Assembly: GCA_934597255.1 (NCBI GenBank)
Contig: CAKTQV010000024.1
Span: 1 to 9,324 of the forward strand
Length of the DNA: 9,324 nucleotides
DNA from: an uncultured Oscillospiraceae bacterium
Lineage (GTDB): Bacteria > Bacillota > Clostridia > Oscillospirales > Oscillospiraceae
Direction of reading: 5' to 3'
Part shown: positions 5,712 to 9,324 of the stretch, piece after piece
Layout: every line of letters starts with the position of its first letter
Position numbering within the stretch: position 1 is the first letter of the stretch
Notes under the pieces: model-generated
Seen by the model: only the letters and a program-made list of their open reading frames with translations
Databases searched by the model: none
Told to the model about the DNA's origin: nothing
Made by a program: the position numbers and the translations under genes

Positions 5712-5741
5712 TTGACAAGAATAAAACCGGTGCGCTATAAT
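5712..5741 (+). promoter_or_regulatory. consensus sigma-A promoter for the secreted beta-helix gene
   Basis: Perfect TTGACA (5712-5717) and perfect TATAAT (5736-5741) are separated by 18 nt. The expected transcription start is near 5747-5750, about 50 nt before the ATG at 5799. This is the strongest promoter match in the window and suggests high expression unless repressed. Confidence 0.88.
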
Positions 5742-5744
5742 TTC

Positions 5745-5769
5745 TTTGACAGGCTAACGGCCTGTCAAA
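5745..5769 (+). promoter_or_regulatory. perfect 10-bp inverted repeat at the transcript start
   Basis: TTTGACAGGC (5745-5754) and GCCTGTCAAA (5760-5769) form a perfect inverted repeat around a 5-nt centre (TAACG). It begins three bases after the -10 box and so covers the likely start site. It could be an operator for a dimeric regulator, or a 5'-end stem-loop that protects the mRNA; it is followed by A residues rather than a T-run, so it is not a plus-strand terminator. Confidence 0.7.
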
Positions 5770-5798
5770 AAAGCTTAAAGAATTGAAGGGAGAAAAAC

Positions 5799-7766
5799 AT
5801 GAAGAAATGGTTCTGCGTGCTGCTGTGCGTCGCGATGATGCTCAGCCTCGGCGCCGGCGCGCTGGCCGCCTCGGGAGAGGCCGGCGGCGCTTCGGAGGAA
5901 AGCTCCGCGGTTGAGCCCACGGTGACGGATTCCGCGAAAGCCGCGCCCGACAAGGCCATCGTCATCGACGGCGTGGCCATGGGGCAGGTCCAGCGCCTGA
6001 AAACGACCGCGTCCGTGGTCTATGAGGCGGGCGAGCCGGACGAGGCGCTTTCCACCATGGCGGGCGTTGCCGAGGAAGGCGGCGTCACCCGCATCACGTC
6101 CACGGAGGACAATGTGCTCGGCCTTGCGATCCGCAACACCGGCGCGTTCGTTCTCGGCGGCGATTCCGATCCCGCGCTGGTGGCCGAGAAGATCAATTTC
6201 TCCTATATAACCAGCAGCTACTATCCCGACTGGGAGGCCTTCTGCGGCGCCATGGGCTATGACGCCGGCATGACGGCCGAGCAGATCGCGGAGGATATGG
6301 TCGCCAGCGGCAGCACCGGCACCTACACCAACCTGGGTCTCGCCCGTCCGGAAACGGTCGTGCTAAGCGACTATGTCATTGATTTCTCCGGCGTCGGCAC
6401 GAACGACATGGGCGGCTTCGGCGCGGCGGTCTATGTGTCCGACAACGCGGTGGCGGAGCTGAACAACTTCCGCGTCATCACCCGCGGCCCCGGCCGCGGC
6501 ACGCTGTTCACGCGCTTTGCCGCGGACGTCACGGTCAATGGCTCGACGTTCTACGCCGTTTCCGATCCCAACCTCTCCACGATGCAGGGCTGCCCTCCGG
6601 GACTGTTCCTGGAAGGCTCCGTGCGCGCGACGAACGCCGTGGGCGGCTCGTGCGTCACTTATAACGATTCCGTGGTCGTGTCCCAGGGCTGGGGCGCTCT
6701 GAGCACGGACAGCGACAGTCTGTACACCAGCTCCGATGAGCCGACCGAGCTGCACATCAACGACAGCTACATCGCCGTTCTCACCAGCGGCTACGGCGCG
6801 TATTCCGACGGCGGCGCCGAGGACTATTTCACCGGCTCGGCCATCGACGTGCCCGACTATGCGGCGGTCGAGACGGGCGGCGGCGTGGTCTCCTATGACG
6901 ACTGCGTCATCAACGCCGGCATGTACGGCGTCATGACCCACTCCGGCAACAGCGTGGGCGATATTCTCTTCAAGGATACCGAGCTGCACGTCGGCGAAGC
7001 CGGCGTCATGCTGCGCGACACGGCCAACACGGTCCTGTTCGACAACTGCACCATCGCCTTTGACGGCACCTACACCATCGACCCGGCGCTGGCCGAGGCC
7101 TACGGCGTGGATATGGCCGATCTGGACGAACAGTTCGGCACGGAAAACGGCGTGGACACGTCCTATGCCCACACGATGTACCGCTCCGGCGATTCCAACT
7201 GCATCGTCAAGCTCATCCATAACTCCGACAGCGGCTCCGGCACGGAGAATTCCGGCGCGGCCCCCGTCGTCACGATCCGCAGCTCCGTCATGAGCGGCAA
7301 CATCCTCAACACCGCCGCCATGGAGGGCGACGAGTACACCGCCACCAGCGGCCCCGCCGGCGAGGGCGTGCGCACGGCGCGCAGCCTGGACGTCACGCTG
7401 GATGCCGCCACGATCACCGGCGCCATCTCGCTCGGCCGCGACAGCTGGGAGGTCACCCACTTCGCCTCCGGCAACACCGCCTCGCAGGAGATCGGCTACG
7501 CCGCCGCCACGGAGCTGGGCATGTTCCATGACGAGGGCAGCGGTCTGTCCCTCACGCTGACGAACGGCGCGGTCTGGAACGTCACCGAGACGAGCTATCT
7601 GACCGAGCTGGTCGTGGACGAGAGCTCCACGGTCAACGGCGTCGTCACCGAGACGGCCGACGGTATCATCGTTGAGCCGATGGCGGAAGGCGCTCTTGAG
7701 ATCTACGATTTCGACGGCGAAGCCTATGTCGCCCTCGACGCGCTCAAGGCGATCCTCGGCCTGTAA
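5799..7766 (+). CDS. large secreted beta-helix surface protein
   Basis: This 655-residue exported protein has a typical signal peptide: 'MKKW', a hydrophobic core 'CVLLCVAMMLSLGAG', and a cleavage site after 'ALA' (about residue 23). A low-complexity acidic/serine linker (24-50) leads to a long beta-rich region with repeated rung-like segments such as 'VVSYDDCVINAGMYGVMT', 'DILFKDTELHVGEAGVML', 'TVLFDNCTIAFDGTYTI', 'APVVTIRSSVMSGNIL', 'SLDVTLDAATITGAISLG' and 'GLSLTLTNGAVWNVT'. This ladder is typical of right-handed parallel beta-helix proteins (pectate-lyase-like or adhesin-like). No catalytic residues, LPXTG, SLH or dockerin motif is visible, so the mode of attachment is unknown; the end 'YVALDALKAILGL' may be an interaction helix. 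The ribosome site GAAGGGAG precedes ATG 5799. Codon use looks strongly C/G-ending, unlike the kinase module. A function in adhesion or polysaccharide contact is possible but unproven. Confidence 0.87.
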   Translation: MKKWFCVLLCVAMMLSLGAGALAASGEAGGASEESSAVEPTVTDSAKAAPDKAIVIDGVAMGQVQRLKTTASVVYEAGEPDEALSTMAGVAEEGGVTRITSTEDNVLGLAIRNTGAFVLGGDSDPALVAEKINFSYITSSYYPDWEAFCGAMGYDAGMTAEQIAEDMVASGSTGTYTNLGLARPETVVLSDYVIDFSGVGTNDMGGFGAAVYVSDNAVAELNNFRVITRGPGRGTLFTRFAADVTVNGSTFYAVSDPNLSTMQGCPPGLFLEGSVRATNAVGGSCVTYNDSVVVSQGWGALSTDSDSLYTSSDEPTELHINDSYIAVLTSGYGAYSDGGAEDYFTGSAIDVPDYAAVETGGGVVSYDDCVINAGMYGVMTHSGNSVGDILFKDTELHVGEAGVMLRDTANTVLFDNCTIAFDGTYTIDPALAEAYGVDMADLDEQFGTENGVDTSYAHTMYRSGDSNCIVKLIHNSDSGSGTENSGAAPVVTIRSSVMSGNILNTAAMEGDEYTATSGPAGEGVRTARSLDVTLDAATITGAISLGRDSWEVTHFASGNTASQEIGYAAATELGMFHDEGSGLSLTLTNGAVWNVTETSYLTELVVDESSTVNGVVTETADGIIVEPMAEGALEIYDFDGEAYVALDALKAILGL

Positions 7767-7786
7767 CAGAATAAGTCCCTATGCCG

Positions 7787-7822
7787 CGGGCCCGGAGCAT
7801 TCGCTCCGGGCCCGTTGTTGTA
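7787..7822. terminator. intrinsic terminator after the beta-helix gene
   Basis: A perfect 12-bp stem, CGGGCCCGGAGC (7787-7798) and GCTCCGGGCCCG (7803-7814), with an ATTC loop, is followed by TTGTTGTA in the plus direction. It lies between the plus-strand stop at 7766 and the minus-strand stop at 7830, so it may also serve the minus-strand fragment. Confidence 0.85.
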
Positions 7823-7829
7823 TTGCGGA

Positions 7830-8262
7830 TTAAAATGCACTGGCAGTGTGGATGACCTCTGTCACAAGATAACAGGCGGCGGCGCGGTGGAATTCGCCGT
7901 AAGCGCGCTCGTTGAAAAACGTCTTGTTTACTCTTTCGATCCGATCCTGTAACCGCTCTGAAAGTCCGTCGTCCAGCGGGAGCGGTACGTCCCCGAAATC
8001 CTCGCGGACGATACGCTGGAAAAGATCGGCGTACAGGTGCGCTCCGATCTTCCGCAGGGCCTCGATCATGGAAAACAGATGGGGCGAGGAAAGCGCCTCC
8101 GTCAAATCGTCCCGGACGCAGAAGTCAAATTCCAGGCAGAGGGCCAGCACCTGCTCCTCCGGCGAAAGCCGGTCGATCTCGTCTGCAAAGGCCGCGCTGA
8201 TGATCTTATCAAAAGAAAGCGATGGCGCCTGCGTCCATCCCTGCGCCTGTTCAATATAGAAT
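7830..8262 (-). pseudogene. DUF4375-like (DMP19) protein lacking its start
   Basis: The minus-strand frame reads about 143 residues: 'FYIEQAQGWTQAPSL', 'FADEIDRLSPEEQVLALCLE', 'FDFCVRDDLTEALSS', 'MIEALRKIGAHLYADLFQ', then a helical C-terminus ending 'YLVTEVIHTASAF'. The 'SPEEQVLxxxLE...ALRKIGAxxYAxLF' pattern resembles DUF4375 (DMP19) proteins, small soluble proteins of unknown role often found with immunity or stress genes. The frame is closed by a stop at 8286-8288, and no ATG, GTG or TTG lies between that stop and the conserved region. Upstream the sequence passes directly into a polymerase C-terminus in another frame. A GTG at 8150 could start a 106-residue product, but this would cut into the domain. 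I read it as a 5'-truncated gene. The domain assignment is tentative. Confidence 0.55.
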
Positions 8263-8263
8263 T

Positions 8264-8638
8264 CATTAGCCCCGGCATTTTGACTTTATCTCTTCCGTCT
8301 GTGGCCATTTTTAAATCGCCCATGAGGCAGGCGTAAGTGATGGCACTCTTGCCAAAGCGACCACGGATATCCTCCACAGCATCCTGTACTTTCTCCATTG
8401 CCATGCGGTGCTGGACATTATCAAACAGCGTAAGCTGCTCGGCACTGTCTTTGGGTGAGAGTTCAATGGCACGGACGGAGACCGCTCTGACCTTCGTGCT
8501 CCAAGAATACCGCTCTTTGAAACTCCGAAATGCGGCAGCGGCGATCTCCGAGGGAAGCTGTGTCTTGAGCGGCAGCTTACATTGATACTGTGAGCCGAAC
8601 AGGTCATTGCCCCGGACATGGACTTGGACGGTAGATTG
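8264..8638 (-). pseudogene. Y-family DNA polymerase remnant, C-terminal little-finger domain
   Basis: The minus-strand frame reads about 125 residues of the little-finger region and tail of a Y-family (DinB/UmuC-type, translesion) polymerase: 'TVQVHVRGNDLFGSQYQ', 'KERYSWSTKVRAVSVRAIEL', 'SAEQLTLFDNVQHRMAMEK', then the typical tail 'AVEDIRGRFGKSAITYACLM' and 'KVKMPGLM'. The palm, fingers and thumb (about 280 residues with the catalytic acids) are absent, and an in-frame TAG sits directly upstream at 8639-8641. At its 3' side the frame runs without its own stop into the DUF4375-like fragment. It is therefore truncated at both ends and cannot be an active polymerase. Polymerases of this kind occur both on Clostridial chromosomes and on mobile elements, so a mobile origin is possible but not shown. 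Confidence 0.75.
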
Positions 8639-8695
8639 CTACCAAACAGAAGTTGTGAATGCAAACCTCAAAGCAGTTTGCTCCCTGCACGCCTT

Positions 8696-9324
8696 CTATC
8701 CTACGGCCTGCGTCAGCACGCACGCCGTTGTGCTTTGCGACATGAACGGCAGGCAAATGCCGCTCTCACCCACGCCGACCAGCAGCTCTGTGCCGCTCGG
8801 GCTGATCAGGAGGGGATACGTCTCACACAGATACATCGGGCCGTCCGTGACGCCATAGTTTTTACCGCCCACAAGCGACAAGCTGAGCGTCACATAGCTC
8901 GGCCCGTCCTGAATGGTCTGAATCGTCCAGAAACCGCTCCACATCTCCTCAAATTCGTCGCTGTCTTCGTATACCCAATTCAGATCGACCGTACCGCCCG
9001 TCTCATCCTCAGGATAGAAGCGCAGCGAGAAATAGGCATAGCGGCTGGTTTCCCCCACCATGGTTTCTGTGATCCAGCCTATGCCGTCACGCTGCGATCC
9101 GGCAAGACCGAGCGCGGTCATGCCTGACCAGCCGTCGGCAAGCCATGCGGAAAACTCGGCCGGGGCGTTGTACCAGGCATATTCCGTAAAGTCAAATGAA
9201 AGATAGTCGCCAGCTTCCGATATACACGGCGCAAGATGGCTCATCGCATCGAGCGATGGGTACCATTCGCAGGTGTTCCCGTTGTTGTCGGTGATGAAGA
9301 CCTGGGTGTCGGCCTCATATGCAA
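8696..9324 (-). CDS. unrecognised protein, C-terminal 208 residues, 5' end outside window
   Basis: The minus-strand frame is open from the window edge to TAG at 8696-8698. I do not recognise the family. The visible part is rich in aromatic and acidic residues ('DYLSFDFTEYAWYNAP', 'EFSAWLADGWSGM', 'LNWVYEDSDEFEEMWSGFW') and alternates hydrophobic and polar residues in its second half ('PSYVTLSLSLVGGKNYG', 'YPLLISPSGTELLVGVG'), suggesting a beta-rich soluble or extracytoplasmic domain. No TM helix is visible, and a signal peptide, if present, would be upstream. The internal ATG at 9244 is not needed as a start, because 26 coherent residues precede it ('QVFITDNNGNTCEWYPSL'). The last residues 'QSTTACVLTQAVG' may be out-of-frame tail if the gene was broken at the adjacent rearranged region, so even the C-terminus is uncertain. 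Confidence 0.6.
   Translation of the reverse strand, partial: AYEADTQVFITDNNGNTCEWYPSLDAMSHLAPCISEAGDYLSFDFTEYAWYNAPAEFSAWLADGWSGMTALGLAGSQRDGIGWITETMVGETSRYAYFSLRFYPEDETGGTVDLNWVYEDSDEFEEMWSGFWTIQTIQDGPSYVTLSLSLVGGKNYGVTDGPMYLCETYPLLISPSGTELLVGVGESGICLPFMSQSTTACVLTQAVG

Noticed and set aside
6363..7529. Long minus-strand open frame (388 codons) opposite the secreted beta-helix gene
   Set aside because: Its valine/alanine/glycine/histidine-rich translation is the expected mirror of C/G-ending codons on the plus strand. The plus-strand frame has a signal peptide, promoter, ribosome site and terminator.
8607..9127. Plus-strand open frames over the right end
   Set aside because: Their translations are low-information and arginine/alanine-rich. 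The minus-strand frame is continuous to the window edge with a protein-like composition.
1..9324. CRISPR arrays, tRNA or rRNA genes, and long direct repeats
   Set aside because: None were visible by eye. Repeated structures seen are terminator hairpins and protein-level beta-helix rungs.

Overview
The window looks like the chromosome of a moderately GC-rich Gram-positive of the class Clostridia, probably a gut Oscillospiraceae-type bacterium. I infer this from AGGAGG-type ribosome binding sites, sigma-A-like promoters (TTGACA/TATAAT), intrinsic terminators between genes, and several protein types common in that group: a zinc-ribbon membrane protein, a PH-like/SHOCT protein and a secreted beta-helix protein. 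This is recognition by eye; no database search was run.

Layout: (1) 1-1089 (+): the 3' end of an alpha/beta-hydrolase_3 esterase, followed 15 nt later by a complete ZIP-family metal transporter. (2) 1146-2219 (+): a stretch of gene debris made of the first ~50 codons of another alpha/beta hydrolase, a TetR regulator lacking its N-terminus, and an ABC exporter in which part of the membrane domain is joined to the last residues of the ATPase domain. These pieces abut with almost no intergenic DNA, as expected of serial deletions (or of an assembly collapse). A bidirectional terminator closes the block. (3) 2278-4752: a compact module with a small XRE-type regulator on the minus strand, and divergently a short serine/threonine-kinase-like protein with an unusual ATP site, followed after 12 nt by a zinc-ribbon/single-TM/beta-helix protein. 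A strong intrinsic terminator ends it. (4) 4979-5575 (+): a two-TM protein with a PH-like domain and a C-terminal SHOCT motif, ended by a near-perfect terminator. (5) 5799-7766 (+): a large secreted beta-helix protein driven by a consensus promoter with a perfect 10-bp inverted repeat at the likely transcript start. (6) 7830-9324 (-): more debris, namely a DUF4375-like protein without its start and the C-terminal little-finger part of a Y-family DNA polymerase, then the C-terminal 208 residues of an unrecognised protein that runs off the window.

The most coherent unit is the XRE / kinase-like / zinc-ribbon beta-helix module. The kinase is cytosolic and short. Its likely partners are the divergent DNA-binding protein and the co-transcribed membrane protein, whose zinc ribbon faces the cytoplasm and whose beta-helix faces outward. 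An envelope-to-transcription signalling role is my inference. The second beta-helix protein (5799-7766) may be a related surface component, but it has its own promoter and different-looking codon use. Two blocks of truncated genes flank the intact middle of the window, so it may be a recombination-prone region, or the assembly may be imperfect there.
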